The notes: generated by a model not told the origin, from the letters alone. 64,000 nt of DNA from Novosphingobium nitrogenifigens DSM 19370 (GCF_000192575.1 NZ_GL876934.1:62001-126000); one strand, 5' to 3'. Shown: positions 27,261 through 37,213, counted from the first letter of the stretch. Numbers and translations are program-made.

Positions 27261-27305
27261 GGGATCATGCAGTCCTGTGCGTGAAATTGCGTGCTGCAAA
27301 CGCGC

Positions 27306-28382
27306 CTATTGCGAAAGTTTGCGGTCGAAACGGAAAGCGGAAACATGCCGCCAGGTGGCATAAGCCTGTGGCGGCAGCTTGAACGGGGCGGCAAGCTGCA
27401 CCGCCCGGATTGCGAGTTCGGCGTGGCGTTGCGCCTGTGCGCGATTGGCGTCGGTAATCCCGCTCTGCGACACGACCGTTGGCCTTCCTGCCAGCGTCCC
27501 GTCGGGATTGAGCGTCCAGGCCAGAACCGTCACCAACTTGTCAGTATCGACGCCATCCGGAGCCGACCAGTGCGGCTTGATCTGGCGGGACACCGCGCTC
27601 ACCAGGCTGGCGGTCGAAACCGCGCCGAGCTTGTCGCCCGGCGAGACCTTGTCGGTGCCCGGGCTCGAAACGCCGGGAATGCCTTTCAGGAAATCCGGGC
27701 CGATCTTGCTGCCCCCAACCGGAGCATTGGGGTGAACGCGCGCGCGCGTATCGCCTCCCGACTGCGCCTTCGCAGACGCCGCCTTGGAGGGAGCGGATTT
27801 GGCCGGAGCGGGCTTTGCCGCACTGGGTTTTGCCGCAGTGGGTTTTGCCGGGGCCGGTTTCGCGGGCTTTGCCTCTGCCCTGGGTTCCGGCTTGGGCTCA
27901 GGCTTCGGCTTGGGCATCGGCCGGGGAGCGGGCTTGGGCTCAGGTTTTGGCTGGGGTTCCGGCTTCGGATGGGGAACCGGCTTGGGCACCGGTTTCGGCT
28001 GCGGCTTGGGCTCAGGCCTGGGTTCGGGCCGCGGTTCCGGTTTCGCGACAGGCTGGGGTTTGGGCGGCTGGGGCTTTGGTGCAGGCTGAGGTTCCGGCGC
28101 AGGCGGCGGCGGGGCAGCCTGGGGCGCGGGCTCATCGGCGTGCTCGGGCTCGCCCAGTTGGGGCGCCACGTCGGGCGCGGGCTGCGCATTGGGCTTGGGC
28201 GAAACCGATTCGTCGGCAATGGTATCGGCCAGCGACACCGTCACCCGTTCCGGCGGCGGCTGAACCGTCCGTCCCGGAGGCGACAGCGTCAGCCCCGCGA
28301 TCAACGCGACGTGCGCGACAATCGCGATGCCAAGGCCAAGGCCTTCTTCCCGTGTCATTCCGTTCGGCGGAGTTTCGCGCAT
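27306..28382 (-). CDS. tolA: TolA-like cell envelope protein
   Basis: The 358-residue protein has one N-terminal membrane helix (GLGLGIAIVAHVALIAGLTL), a long periplasmic linker of Pro-Lys, Pro-Glu and Ala-Lys repeats (about residues 70-215), and a C-terminal TolA/TonB-type domain. Position between tolR and tolB fits TolA. The linker is mostly Pro-Lys/Glu rather than the Ala-Lys/Glu helix of E. coli TolA. It transmits proton-motive force from TolQR to TolB/Pal during cell division. Confidence 0.9.
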   Translation of the reverse strand: MRETPPNGMTREEGLGLGIAIVAHVALIAGLTLSPPGRTVQPPPERVTVSLADTIADESVSPKPNAQPAPDVAPQLGEPEHADEPAPQAAPPPPAPEPQPAPKPQPPKPQPVAKPEPRPEPRPEPKPQPKPVPKPVPHPKPEPQPKPEPKPAPRPMPKPKPEPKPEPRAEAKPAKPAPAKPTAAKPSAAKPAPAKSAPSKAASAKAQSGGDTRARVHPNAPVGGSKIGPDFLKGIPGVSSPGTDKVSPGDKLGAVSTASLVSAVSRQIKPHWSAPDGVDTDKLVTVLAWTLNPDGTLAGRPTVVSQSGITDANRAQAQRHAELAIRAVQLAAPFKLPPQAYATWRHVSAFRFDRKLSQ

Positions 28383-28394
28383 CAGATCGCCGCC

Positions 28395-28850
28395 CTAGGG
28401 TGCCTCGACTGAACCGTTGGTGACCAGCGAGATGGATTTGAACCCGGCGGAATTGAGTTCACCCATCACCGCGATCACCCGGCCATAGTCGAGATGACGG
28501 TCAGCGCGCAGCGTCACCAGCGGCAGTTTCCCGTCCGCATCGCGCGTCACGCTGGTCAGCCGGTCGGTCAGTTCGCCCGGGGCGAGTTCCTGATTGTCGA
28601 GGAACAGGCGCCCTTCCCCATCCATGCTGATGGTGATCTCGTGCGGCTCTTCCTTGAGCGCCTCGGCCTTGCTGTCGGGCAGGTCGATCGGCACGCCCGC
28701 GCTCAGCATGGGCGCGGTCACCATGAAGATGATCAAGAGGACCAGCATCACGTCGACGAGCGGCGTGACGTTGATTTCCGACATCGGCCCGGCCCGGCCG
28801 CGTCCGCGCCGCCGACGCCCGCCGCCCGGAGAGGCAAGGTTCATCGCCAT
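28395..28850 (-). CDS. tolR: Tol-Pal system protein TolR (ExbD family)
   Basis: The 151-residue protein has an Arg/Gly-rich cytoplasmic N-terminus, then one membrane helix with the catalytic Asp (LVDVMLVLLIIFMVTAPML) and a periplasmic domain. It starts five bases after tolQ and ends 12 bases before tolA, so the genes are cotranscribed. It forms the proton channel with TolQ. Confidence 0.96.
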   Translation of the reverse strand: MAMNLASPGGGRRRRGRGRAGPMSEINVTPLVDVMLVLLIIFMVTAPMLSAGVPIDLPDSKAEALKEEPHEITISMDGEGRLFLDNQELAPGELTDRLTSVTRDADGKLPLVTLRADRHLDYGRVIAVMGELNSAGFKSISLVTNGSVEAP

Positions 28851-28855
28851 TGCGC

Positions 28856-29557
28856 TTACTGCTCCAGTTCGCGGCTGAGCGTGGTGTGGAAACGGTCGGC
28901 AAAGCGGAACAGGCCGGTTTCGAACCCGTTCACCCGGTGGGAGAAGCGGTTATAGGCGACCACCGAGGGAATGGCCGCGAACAGGCCGATCGCGGTTGCG
29001 AACAGGGCTTCGGAAATGCCCGGCGCCACCACCGCGAGCGAGGAATTCTGCTGCGCGCCGATGTTGAAGAAGCTGTCCATCACGCCCCACACGGTCCCGA
29101 ACAGCCCGACGAACGGAGCCACGGTCCCGACGGTCGCCAGAAAGTTGAGCCGATTGGACAGGCGATCGGTTTCCTGCGTCACCGCGCTTTCCATCGCCAT
29201 CGACAGGCGCTGGCGCGTGCCTTCGCGGTCGATCGACTTGCCCGAGGTCGAACGACGCCATTCGGCAAGGGCTGCGGAAACCACGCGAGCCGAGGGGATG
29301 TCCTGATCCTCGTGGCTCTTTTGATAGGCGTCGATATCGCGGGCCGACCAGAAGCCGTCCTCGTACTTGCGGCAGCGCGACCGCACGAGCGTCATGCGCA
29401 CCATGAACCCGACGATGATCGTCCAGACCCAAACCGAGGCGAGCACCAGCCCACCCATCACGATCTGGACGACGATGTCGGCGTGCAGGAACAGCTCGAC
29501 CGGGTTGAGCCGGGTCGGCGCACCGGAAACACCGGCGGCAAGGGCTTGGAGCATCAT
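28856..29557 (-). CDS. tolQ: Tol-Pal system protein TolQ (MotA/ExbB family)
   Basis: The 233-residue inner membrane protein has three membrane segments, including LATVGTVAPFVGLFGTVWGV and ISEALFATAIGLFAAIPSVV, which line the proton channel with TolR. ATG at 29557 has a GAGAG site; a TTG two codons upstream is possible. It starts ten bases after ybgC, completing the ybgC-tolQRAB-pal order found in many Proteobacteria. Confidence 0.96.
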   Translation of the reverse strand: MMLQALAAGVSGAPTRLNPVELFLHADIVVQIVMGGLVLASVWVWTIIVGFMVRMTLVRSRCRKYEDGFWSARDIDAYQKSHEDQDIPSARVVSAALAEWRRSTSGKSIDREGTRQRLSMAMESAVTQETDRLSNRLNFLATVGTVAPFVGLFGTVWGVMDSFFNIGAQQNSSLAVVAPGISEALFATAIGLFAAIPSVVAYNRFSHRVNGFETGLFRFADRFHTTLSRELEQ

Positions 29558-29567
29558 GCGCAAACTC

Positions 29568-30035
29568 TCATTCGGTCTCGAGTGGGGTGGTTGGCGGTGC
29601 GATCACCGCGCGAAAGGCTTCCATCCAGGCAGGCGGCTGGCGACGCGGACGCCCGTTCGGAGCGACAAACGCAACGCGCACACTCGCACTGCACAAGAGA
29701 TCATCGCCGCGCCGGGCTTCCTGTTCAAGCCGGCAAGTCGCCGGGGACAGATCGCCGACGCGGGTCACGATCACGACAGCATCGTCAAGCCGCGCGGGGC
29801 GCAGATAGCGCAAGGCGACCTCGGTCACCGCATAGGCGCCCTCGCCCGCTTCGTGCGCGGCGCGCTGATCGATGGAAAGACAGCGCAGGAGGTCGGAACG
29901 CGCCCGTTCAAACCAGCGCAGATAATTGGCGTGGTAGACCACCCCCGACAGGTCGGTGTCCTCGAAATAGACCCGCACCGGAAACAGGTGACAGGCGCCG
30001 TCGAAACGGCCGGAGGGCGGTTCGGGGGAAACCAT
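29568..30035 (-). CDS. ybgC: Tol-Pal-associated acyl-CoA thioesterase YbgC
   Basis: The 155-residue hotdog-fold protein has the YbgC signature VYFEDTDLSGVVYHANYLRW with the catalytic Asp. It cleaves acyl-CoA thioesters and is usually the first gene of the tol-pal operon, as here. The first residues before RVYFEDTD are variable. Confidence 0.95.
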   Translation of the reverse strand: MVSPEPPSGRFDGACHLFPVRVYFEDTDLSGVVYHANYLRWFERARSDLLRCLSIDQRAAHEAGEGAYAVTEVALRYLRPARLDDAVVIVTRVGDLSPATCRLEQEARRGDDLLCSASVRVAFVAPNGRPRRQPPAWMEAFRAVIAPPTTPLETE

Positions 30036-30113
30036 GGTCTGAGTTAGTAGCCGCAGCCCCGAACCAAGGGCAAGGCCGCGCCTTGTTAAAATGCGTTTAA
30101 AGGCATGCGCGGC

Positions 30114-30133
30114 CCGCCCCGATCACGGGGCGG
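30114..30133 (-). terminator. Possible terminator after hinT
   Basis: CCGCCCCG (30114-30121) and CGGGGCGG (30126-30133) form a tight eight-base stem just past the hinT stop. No clear U-tract follows within ten bases, so termination may be weak. Confidence 0.4.
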
Positions 30134-30140
30134 CTGGACT

Positions 30141-30518
30141 TCAGATGGCCAGCATCGGGCCGAGCGGGCGCCCGGCAAAGACGTGGACGTGAAGATGGGG
30201 CACTTCCTGATGCGCGTCCGACCCGACATTGGCGAGCAGGCGGTAGCCGGGCTCGACATGCCCCGCTTCGCGCGCGACATGACCGACGGCACGAACGAAT
30301 CCGGCAATTTCCGCTTCGCTCGCCTCGCTCGAAAAGTCGTCCCAGCTGACATAGCGCCCCTTGGGAATCACCAGAACGTGAGTCGGCGCCTGCGGGTTGA
30401 TGTCGTGAAAGGCCAAGGCCCAATCATCTTCATAGACCTTGCGCGCGGGGATCTCGCCCCGCAGGATCTTCGCGAAAATATTCTGATCGTCGTAGGGCTG
30501 GGTGGCATCGACGGCCAT
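30141..30518 (-). CDS. hinT: HIT family protein (HinT-like)
   Basis: The 125-residue protein has the histidine triad HLHVHVF (His108, His110, His112) and a conserved NIFAKILRGEIPA start. HinT-type proteins hydrolyse AMP-lysine and other phosphoramidates. It follows hisE by two bases, a common arrangement in alphaproteobacteria. Confidence 0.94.
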   Translation of the reverse strand: MAVDATQPYDDQNIFAKILRGEIPARKVYEDDWALAFHDINPQAPTHVLVIPKGRYVSWDDFSSEASEAEIAGFVRAVGHVAREAGHVEPGYRLLANVGSDAHQEVPHLHVHVFAGRPLGPMLAI

Positions 30519-30520
30519 GA

Positions 30521-30844
30521 TCAGGAACTCCTGCTCGCTTTTTCGACAATCCCCGATGTCCCTTCGCGCCGGGCCAGTTCGGCCAGCACCGTGTCGAACG
30601 CGACGCCGCGTTCGGCCAGCAGCACGAAAAGATGGAAGACAAGATCGGCGGCCTCTCCGGTCAGGGCCGCATCGTCGCCGGTCAGGGCGGCAATGACCAC
30701 TTCGGTCGCTTCCTCGCCGACTTTCTGCGCGATCTTGCCAAGTCCCTTGGCATGAAGGCGCGCCACATAGCTGCTGTCGGGGTCGCCGCCGAGGCGGCCT
30801 GCGATCACCGTCTCAAGACGGGAGAGAAGATCGGCGTGGTCCAT
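30521..30844 (-). CDS. hisE: Phosphoribosyl-ATP diphosphatase
   Basis: The 107-residue protein has the MazG-like fold with KVGEEATEVVIAAL and EAADLVFHLFVLL motifs that bind Mg. It catalyses the second step of histidine synthesis, PR-ATP to PR-AMP. It lies last among the his genes here, 51 bases after the exported microprotein gene. Confidence 0.95.
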   Translation of the reverse strand: MDHADLLSRLETVIAGRLGGDPDSSYVARLHAKGLGKIAQKVGEEATEVVIAALTGDDAALTGEAADLVFHLFVLLAERGVAFDTVLAELARREGTSGIVEKASRSS

Positions 30845-30895
30845 TGCGCGACGGCCATGAAGCGCGACGAGGCGAAGGTCAAGGCTCCCGCGACT

Positions 30896-31063
30896 TCAGT
30901 CGCGGCGCCGGGCCACCTGCCGCCCGATCACCAGTCCGACAACTCCCAGTGCCAGCAAGGCGAGCGCCGCCGGTTCATCGACTTGCGCGCTGTCGGCCGC
31001 CTGCGCCCATGCGGGCGAGGCTGCCACAGCCAGTGCGACAAAGGGAACCATGCGGAAAATCAT
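30896..31063 (-). CDS. 55-residue exported microprotein with PEP-CTERM-like tail
   Basis: Reading leftwards from an ATG at 31063 with AGGTGA seven bases upstream, the frame gives 55 residues. The first 20 form a signal peptide (MIFRMVPFVALAVAASPAWA). About ten residues then follow, and the end is VDEPAALALLALGVVGLVIG plus RQVARRRD. This is the three-part layout of PEP-CTERM sorting signals (PEP motif, membrane helix, basic tail), with DEP in place of PEP. It lies between hisF (74 bases away) and hisE (51 bases away) on the same strand. Almost nothing would be left of the protein after both cleavages. Translation and sorting by an exosortase are untested. Confidence 0.62.
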   Translation of the reverse strand: MIFRMVPFVALAVAASPAWAQAADSAQVDEPAALALLALGVVGLVIGRQVARRRD

Positions 31064-31138
31064 GGGGTTCACCTATCGCGAACCCGCCGATTCTTCAAGG
31101 AAACCGAAAACGGGGAATCCCGTTACGGCACGAAACAC

Positions 31139-31900
31139 TCACCCCCGCGCCGGCAGTCCTGCCGCCCGCAAGGCCGCATGAGCCTGCGCAATGGTATGCG
31201 TTCCGAAATGGAAGATCGACGCGGCCAGAACTGCACTGGCATGCCCTTCGACCACGCCTTCGACAAGGTGATCGAGCGAACCGACCCCACCGCTGGCGAT
31301 GACCGGAACCGGCACAGCATCGGCAATCGTGCGGGTCAGTTCAAGGTCATAGCCGCCCTTGGTGCCATCGCCATCCATCGACGTCACCAGCAACTCGCCC
31401 GCGCCGAGTTCGGCAAGGCGAACCGCATGGGCAAGCGCGTCGATGCCGGTCGGCTTGCGCCCGCCGTGCGTGAAAATCTCCCACTTGCCCGGCCCCACGC
31501 GACGCGCGTCGACCGAGCCGACAATGCACTGCGCACCGAACTTTTCGGCAATGTCCCGGACGAGTTCGGGCCGCGCCACGGCCGCCGAATTGACCGCAAC
31601 CTTGTCCGCGCCTGCCAGCAACAGCGCCCGCGCATCGGCAACCGCGCGCACCCCGCCACCCACGGTCAGCGGCATGAAGCAGACTTCAGCCGTGCGCGCG
31701 ACGACATCGAGCAAGGTGCCCCGCCCTTCGTGACTGGCCGAAATGTCGAGGAAACACAGTTCGTCCGCCCCGGCCTTGTCATAGGCGCGCGCCTGTTCGA
31801 CCGGATCGCCCGCATCGCGCAAGTCGACGAAATTGACCCCTTTCACCACGCGGCCATCGGCCACGTCGAGACAGGGAATGACCCGGATACGAACGGTCAT
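31139..31900 (-). CDS. hisF: Imidazole glycerol phosphate synthase, cyclase subunit
   Basis: The 253-residue TIM barrel has Asp11 in [15 protein letters not shown] and the second catalytic Asp in IVGSVDARR, plus the GGVGSLDHL phosphate-binding loop. With HisH it converts PRFAR and glutamine-derived ammonia to imidazole glycerol phosphate and AICAR. Confidence 0.97.
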   Translation of the reverse strand: MTVRIRVIPCLDVADGRVVKGVNFVDLRDAGDPVEQARAYDKAGADELCFLDISASHEGRGTLLDVVARTAEVCFMPLTVGGGVRAVADARALLLAGADKVAVNSAAVARPELVRDIAEKFGAQCIVGSVDARRVGPGKWEIFTHGGRKPTGIDALAHAVRLAELGAGELLVTSMDGDGTKGGYDLELTRTIADAVPVPVIASGGVGSLDHLVEGVVEGHASAVLAASIFHFGTHTIAQAHAALRAAGLPARG

Positions 31901-31952
31901 CGGCGTTTCCTTCCCTTCAAACCGGCCCCGAGGAACCCGTCACCTGCGGCGA

Positions 31953-32681
31953 TCAGGCCGCCTCGGCCATGGCGATCGCGGCGGCAAGGTCGAGCCGCCC
32001 GTCATAGAGCGCGCGACCGGTGATCACGCCCTCAATGCCGTCGGCTTCATGAATCTTGAGCAGGCGAATGTCGTCGATTCCCTTGACCCCGCCGCTGGCG
32101 ATCACCGGAATCTGCGTCGCACGAGCCAGATCGACAGTCGCCTCGATGTTGCATCCCTTGAGCAAGCCATCGCGACCGACGTCGGTGAACAGGATCGAGG
32201 CGACCCCGGCGTCCTCGAACCGGCGCGCCATGTCCGCGATCGAGACGTCCGACACTTCGGCCCAACCGTGAGTCGCGACCATGCCGCCCCGCGCATCGAC
32301 GGCAACGACGATACCGCCCGGATAGGCGCGTGCCATGTCCTTGACGAATTGCGGGTCGTTGAGAGCAGCCGTCCCGATGACCACGCGCGCAACACCCAGG
32401 TCGAACCAGCCGTCGACAGCGACCGGCGTGCGGATGCCGCCCCCAAGCTGAACATGGCCGGGGAACGCCTTGAGAATGCCCTCGACCGCCTCGCGATTGC
32501 GCGCTTCACCGGCAAACGCGCCGTCGAGATCAACGACGTGGAGATACTGGCTTCCGGCCTGCGCAAAAAGCTGGGCCTGCTGGGCCGGATTGTCGCCATA
32601 GACCGTCGCCCGGTCCATGTCGCCTTCGGCAAGGCGGACGACTTCGCCGCCCTTGAGGTCGATCGCGGGAAAAACAATCAT
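31953..32681 (-). CDS. hisA: Phosphoribosylformimino-AICAR-phosphate isomerase
   Basis: The 242-residue TIM barrel starts MIVFPAIDLKGGEVVRL with the catalytic Asp8, and has VAVDARGG with the second catalytic Asp. The ATG at 32681 is the natural start; an in-frame codon at 32846 would invade hisH. It converts ProFAR to PRFAR. Confidence 0.97.
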   Translation of the reverse strand: MIVFPAIDLKGGEVVRLAEGDMDRATVYGDNPAQQAQLFAQAGSQYLHVVDLDGAFAGEARNREAVEGILKAFPGHVQLGGGIRTPVAVDGWFDLGVARVVIGTAALNDPQFVKDMARAYPGGIVVAVDARGGMVATHGWAEVSDVSIADMARRFEDAGVASILFTDVGRDGLLKGCNIEATVDLARATQIPVIASGGVKGIDDIRLLKIHEADGIEGVITGRALYDGRLDLAAAIAMAEAA

Positions 32682-32703
32682 CTTGAAACGTGATCCCTTC
32701 GTC

Positions 32704-33336
32704 TCAGGGTTTCCAGGCGAGGAACCGGGCCAAGAGCGACAGGCCGTAGTCCTGGCTCTTTTCCGGATGGAACTGCACGCCCAGAATGGTGTCGCGCGCC
32801 ACGGCCGCGACCACGCCGCCGCCATGATCGGTGATCGCGGCGACATGGTGGCCGTTTTCCGGCACGAAATGATAGGAATGGAGGAAATAGGCTTCGCCCG
32901 GCTCGATCAGGGCGGCGCCGTCGCTGCTGTGTTGACGCGGCGCCACATCGTTCCAGCCCATGTGCGGAACCTTGATTGCCGGATCGGTGCTTTCGATCCG
33001 GCGAACTTCCCCGGCGATCCAGCCAAGACCCGGCGTCACGCCGAATTCGATGCCGCGATCGGCCAGAAGCTGCATCCCGACGCAAATGCCCAGGAACGGC
33101 GCGCCGCCGACCTCGACCCGCTCGGTCATCGCCTCGACCAGCCCCGGAACCGCGCGCAAGGCCTCGATACAGGCGCGAAAGGCGCCGACACCGGGCAGGA
33201 CGATGCGATCGGCCGCCCGCACCACGTCGGGATCGGCCGTCACCACGATGCCCTCGCCCCCGGCAACGCGCAGGGCGTTGGCGACCGAGCGCAGATTGCC
33301 TGCGCCATAGTCGATGAGAGCCGTGACCTCAGCCAC
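32704..33336 (-). CDS. hisH: Imidazole glycerol phosphate synthase, glutamine amidotransferase subunit
   Basis: The 210-residue class I amidotransferase has the nucleophile Cys85 in FLGICVGMQ and the His-Glu pair in VQFHPEKS. I use the GTG at 33336, which gives [14 protein letters not shown] and overlaps the end of hisB by eight bases. Upstream in-frame codons would run far into hisB. Confidence 0.96.
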   Translation of the reverse strand: MAEVTALIDYGAGNLRSVANALRVAGGEGIVVTADPDVVRAADRIVLPGVGAFRACIEALRAVPGLVEAMTERVEVGGAPFLGICVGMQLLADRGIEFGVTPGLGWIAGEVRRIESTDPAIKVPHMGWNDVAPRQHSSDGAALIEPGEAYFLHSYHFVPENGHHVAAITDHGGGVVAAVARDTILGVQFHPEKSQDYGLSLLARFLAWKP

Positions 33337-33928
33337 CGAGCTGCCCCTTGGTCGAGGGGATGGCATCGGATTTGCGCGGGTCGATCGCGATCGCCTGACG
33401 CATGGCGCGGGCAAAGCCCTTGTAGATGCCTTCGATGATGTGATGATTGTTGGTGCCGTAAAGGCACGCGATGTGCAGCGTGATCCCCGCCGACTGGCTC
33501 AGCGACTGGAACCAGTGCTCGAACAGTTCGGTGTCCATTTCGCCCAGGCGCGGCTGCGTGAACGCGGCTTTCCACACCAGGATCGGACGCCCGGAAATGT
33601 CGAGCGCGACGCGAGCGAGCGCCTCGTCCATCGGCGCGTGCGCCTCGCCGTAGCGGGTGATGCCCTTCTTGTCGCCGAGCGCCTGCGCGATCGCCTGGCC
33701 CAGCGCGATGGCGCTGTCCTCGGTCGTGTGGTGCTGGTCGATATGAAGATCGCCCTTCACCCGCATGGTCACGTCGATCAGCGAATGTCGGCTGAACTGT
33801 TCGACCATGTGATCGAGGAAGCCGATTCCGGTCGAAACGTCATAGACGCCCGTACCGTCCAGATTGACGGAAACGGCAATGTCGGTCTCGGCCGTGGTGC
33901 GAGTGATGGAGCCGGTGCGCATGGGCAA
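33329..33928 (-). CDS. hisB: Imidazoleglycerol-phosphate dehydratase
   Basis: The 199-residue monofunctional enzyme has the metal-binding motifs [28 protein letters not shown] and [14 protein letters not shown]. It dehydrates imidazole glycerol phosphate to imidazole acetol phosphate. It is the first gene of the his run and is divergent from sspB across a 143-base gap that must hold its promoter. Confidence 0.97.
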   Translation of the reverse strand: MPMRTGSITRTTAETDIAVSVNLDGTGVYDVSTGIGFLDHMVEQFSRHSLIDVTMRVKGDLHIDQHHTTEDSAIALGQAIAQALGDKKGITRYGEAHAPMDEALARVALDISGRPILVWKAAFTQPRLGEMDTELFEHWFQSLSQSAGITLHIACLYGTNNHHIIEGIYKGFARAMRQAIAIDPRKSDAIPSTKGQLGG

Positions 33929-34071
33929 TCGCCTATAGGCCTGCGCGCCGCCAAATCAATCGGTCGATCGCGCCTTTGCGCACCCGAAGCACCCTTGCGA
34001 TGCGCCTCCGACGCTGCGGCAAGAACAATCCGTGCTTGACCGGGGGACGCGGGGGCGTCATCCGTTAGGGC

Positions 34072-34557
34072 ATGAGTGAAGCCCCTGACAGCCTGATCCC
34101 CTACGACGAAATCGTGCAGGAGGCCCTGCGCGCCGTTGTCGGTCGCGTGCTTGGTCAGGTCGAGGCCTCGGGTAGCGTCCTGCCCGGCAATCACCATTTC
34201 TACATCACGTTCAAGACCGGAGCTCCGGGCGTTTCGATTCCCGACCGTCTGCGCGAACGTTTCCCCGACGAGATGACGATCGTCCTGCAGAACAAGTTCT
34301 GGGATCTGAACGTCACCGACACCGGGTTTACCGTCGGCCTGTCGTTCAGCCAGATTCCCGCGACGCTGGTCATTCCCTTCAGCGCGATCACCGCGTTCGT
34401 CGATCCCGCTGTCGATTTCGGCCTTCAGTTCCAGGCGATCGGCGATCTCGACGACGAATTGCACGAAGCTGCCGAAAACGACGTTCCCGAGTCGCCGGTC
34501 ACGACCGCCGACGATGGATCGAACGTCGTCACCGTCGATTTCGGCCGCAAGAAATAA
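34072..34557 (+). CDS. sspB: ClpXP protease specificity-enhancing factor, alphaproteobacterial SspB
   Basis: The 161-residue protein has the SspB core (NHHFYITFKTGAPGVSIP, VLQNKFWDLNV, LVIPFSAITAFVDP) and a charged tail ending in TVDFGRKK, a likely ClpX-binding peptide. It delivers ssrA-tagged proteins to ClpXP. Confidence 0.93.
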   Translation: MSEAPDSLIPYDEIVQEALRAVVGRVLGQVEASGSVLPGNHHFYITFKTGAPGVSIPDRLRERFPDEMTIVLQNKFWDLNVTDTGFTVGLSFSQIPATLVIPFSAITAFVDPAVDFGLQFQAIGDLDDELHEAAENDVPESPVTTADDGSNVVTVDFGRKK

Positions 34558-34579
34558 TACCCCGCCGGTCGCGAACGTC

Positions 34580-34951
34580 ATGAGCCTGCCTGACACCACG
34601 CAAGTGCAAACCGCCCGTACCCAAAGCAAGGTGGCTGCGGTCAAGCACAAGCTCGGCTTCCTTTCGCCGATCCTGACGCTCATCGCCGCCGACGTTGCCC
34701 TGCGCGCCGGCCACAAGGTGGTTCGCCAGGCGGTCGAGCACGGCCTACTCAAAGGGACGGCTGCCAGCAAGGCCCGCCTGATTCGCGGCAATTCGGTCAA
34801 GGAAACGGTGGTTGCCACCGCCATTGCCGAAGTGGCTCGCCGTTCGGTTCCCGGCGCGATCCTTGTGGGCGGCGTACTTCTCGCCAAGTTCCTGCACAGC
34901 CGCCGCGCCGAAGCGCGGGCCAAGGCGCTTCAGCCGCCCAAGGCGAGCTGA
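34580..34951 (+). CDS. Conserved hypothetical protein with hydrophobic segments
   Basis: The 123-residue protein is basic, with hydrophobic stretches near residues 27-40 (LGFLSPILTLIAADVAL) and 91-104 (VPGAILVGGVLLAKFL), so it may associate with membranes. I do not recognise a family. The start at ATG 34580 lies 22 bases after sspB; its last 22 bases overlap the convergent ASCH-like gene. Confidence 0.65.
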   Translation: MSLPDTTQVQTARTQSKVAAVKHKLGFLSPILTLIAADVALRAGHKVVRQAVEHGLLKGTAASKARLIRGNSVKETVVATAIAEVARRSVPGAILVGGVLLAKFLHSRRAEARAKALQPPKAS

Positions 34952-35451
34952 ACCTCCAGCACGACGACCTCCGGGCCATCGGCCCAGCGCAACCCGGTGA
35001 GCGGGTGGTTGCAATCCCACCAGCGAACGAAAGCCCGTCGGGGAAACAGTCCCCGATGTCCCTCGCCACGCGCGTCGCCCATGGTGATCGCCTGCAAGGC
35101 TTCGCGGCGAACCCCGGTGATTTCCAACCGGACGCGACAGGCCCAATCGGGCATATGCACCGCCGCCAGCCATTTTTCCGCAGCGTCGAGGATGGGCCGT
35201 CCCTGCCACATCGCGCCTTCGCGATCGCGGCGCCAGCCATCGGCAAAGGCAACGTGACCGGCACGGCGCAGATCGGTGGCGACTTCGCCGCCTGACGCAA
35301 ATCGTCCCGGCACCACCGCTTCGGCCACCGCAACGACGGCGCCGGGCGCAAGGCTGGCCAGAGGTGAAGCAAGCGGCACGCGCACCTGTCGCTTGGCGCC
35401 GGACAGGAACGCGCGCGCCATGGCCGGGTCGGCGATCAAACGGGCGATCAT
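34930..35451 (-). CDS. ASCH/PUA-like domain protein related to phage proteins
   Basis: The 173-residue protein resembles a phage-type ASCH-fold family in pattern: an ARAFLSGAKRQVR start (family form LAGRKTQTRR), then the segment HMPDWACRVRLEITGVRREA, followed by LQAITMGDARGEG and a W-rich C-terminus. Such proteins occur in prophages and may bind RNA or nucleotides. ATG at 35451 (MIARLIADP) is the likely start; upstream residues look non-coding. No other phage gene is nearby. Confidence 0.6.
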   Translation of the reverse strand: MIARLIADPAMARAFLSGAKRQVRVPLASPLASLAPGAVVAVAEAVVPGRFASGGEVATDLRRAGHVAFADGWRRDREGAMWQGRPILDAAEKWLAAVHMPDWACRVRLEITGVRREALQAITMGDARGEGHRGLFPRRAFVRWWDCNHPLTGLRWADGPEVVVLEVQLALGG

Positions 35452-35578
35452 GGCGCGGTGATGGCCGAGTTCGCGCGATGGGACAAGAGCGGTCGGGAAC
35501 GCTGTCCGGCGCCATTTTCCGCCCCATCCGGTCCCGACCACGCTTGACCGCCGGGGCATGGCTGGGCCATCAGCGCGC

Positions 35579-36268
<690 letters not shown>

Positions 36269-36333
36269 GCACTCCGCCCCGCGCTCGTGCGCGACCGATC
36301 CTCCGCTCCGGACGGAAGGACCATGGCAAGACG

Positions 36334-37206
36334 GTGATAGGGAAAAAACGGCCTCGCCTTGCCCGCACGGTCGCCGCCGTGCTCGCGACCGTTCTGGTCG
36401 TCGCGCTCTACGGTTTTTCCGAGGCGCGCCGCGATCCCGTTGTCCGGCGCGTGACGGTGATCATGCCCGGTGGCGGCTATGGCCCGCACGGGATGCGGAT
36501 CGCACTGGTTTCCGACATCCATGTCGACAATCTCGCGATGCCGGTTTCCCGGCTCGAACACATCGTCGACCTGATCAATGCCGAACACCCCGACCTGGTC
36601 CTGCTCGACGGGGATTTCGTCAACGGCACGTCCGAACACGATCCGGCCGCCCATCCGGCCTCGGTCATCGAGCCGCTCTCGCGCCTGCGGGCGCCGCTCG
36701 GCGTCATCGGCGTCATCGGCAACCACGATTACCTGACCGGTATTCCGGAAGTGAAAGCCGCGCTGCGCGAAGCGGGCATCCCGGTGCTCGACGACAGCGC
36801 CGTCCGCATCGGCCCCATCGCGCTTGCCGGACTGACCGAGACTTTCGCGACCCGAACCCAGTTCCGACAGGCCATGGCATCCGCCCGTTCGCTGGGCGGC
36901 ACGCCGGTCATTGTCGCCCATGCGCCCGACAACGTCCGCTGGCCCGCGTTCGACGTTCCTCTTTACCTGACCGGGCACACCCATTGCGGACAGATCGTGG
37001 TCGGCCCCCTGTCCAACTGGATCAACCTGCTGGACGGGAAGCAGAACTACGACCCGCGTTATCGCTGCGGGATTGTTCGCGACTGGGGCCGGATCACGAT
37101 CGTCACGGGGGGCCTTGGCACCAGCCACATGCCGATCCGGATCGGCGCACCGCCCGATTTCTGGATGATCCGCCTTGTCGGCGAAAAGGATCGTGGCTGG
37201 CGCTGA
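36334..37206 (+). CDS. Membrane-anchored metallophosphoesterase (YaeI-like)
   Basis: The 290-residue protein has an N-terminal membrane helix (about 11-28) and a calcineurin-type domain with all metal ligands: D61-x-H63, D94 (LDGDFVNG), N130-H131-D132 and GHTHCGQ. GTG at 36334 is the start. The family includes YaeI, a lipid-modifying phosphodiesterase. Substrate unknown. Confidence 0.9.
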   Translation: MIGKKRPRLARTVAAVLATVLVVALYGFSEARRDPVVRRVTVIMPGGGYGPHGMRIALVSDIHVDNLAMPVSRLEHIVDLINAEHPDLVLLDGDFVNGTSEHDPAAHPASVIEPLSRLRAPLGVIGVIGNHDYLTGIPEVKAALREAGIPVLDDSAVRIGPIALAGLTETFATRTQFRQAMASARSLGGTPVIVAHAPDNVRWPAFDVPLYLTGHTHCGQIVVGPLSNWINLLDGKQNYDPRYRCGIVRDWGRITIVTGGLGTSHMPIRIGAPPDFWMIRLVGEKDRGWR

Positions 37207-37213
37207 TACAGGC

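Noticed and set aside
27780-28130. Repetitive DNA in tolA as a tandem repeat or CRISPR-like array
   Set aside because: It is the Pro-Lys/Glu linker of TolA in frame; units are short and irregular without spacers.
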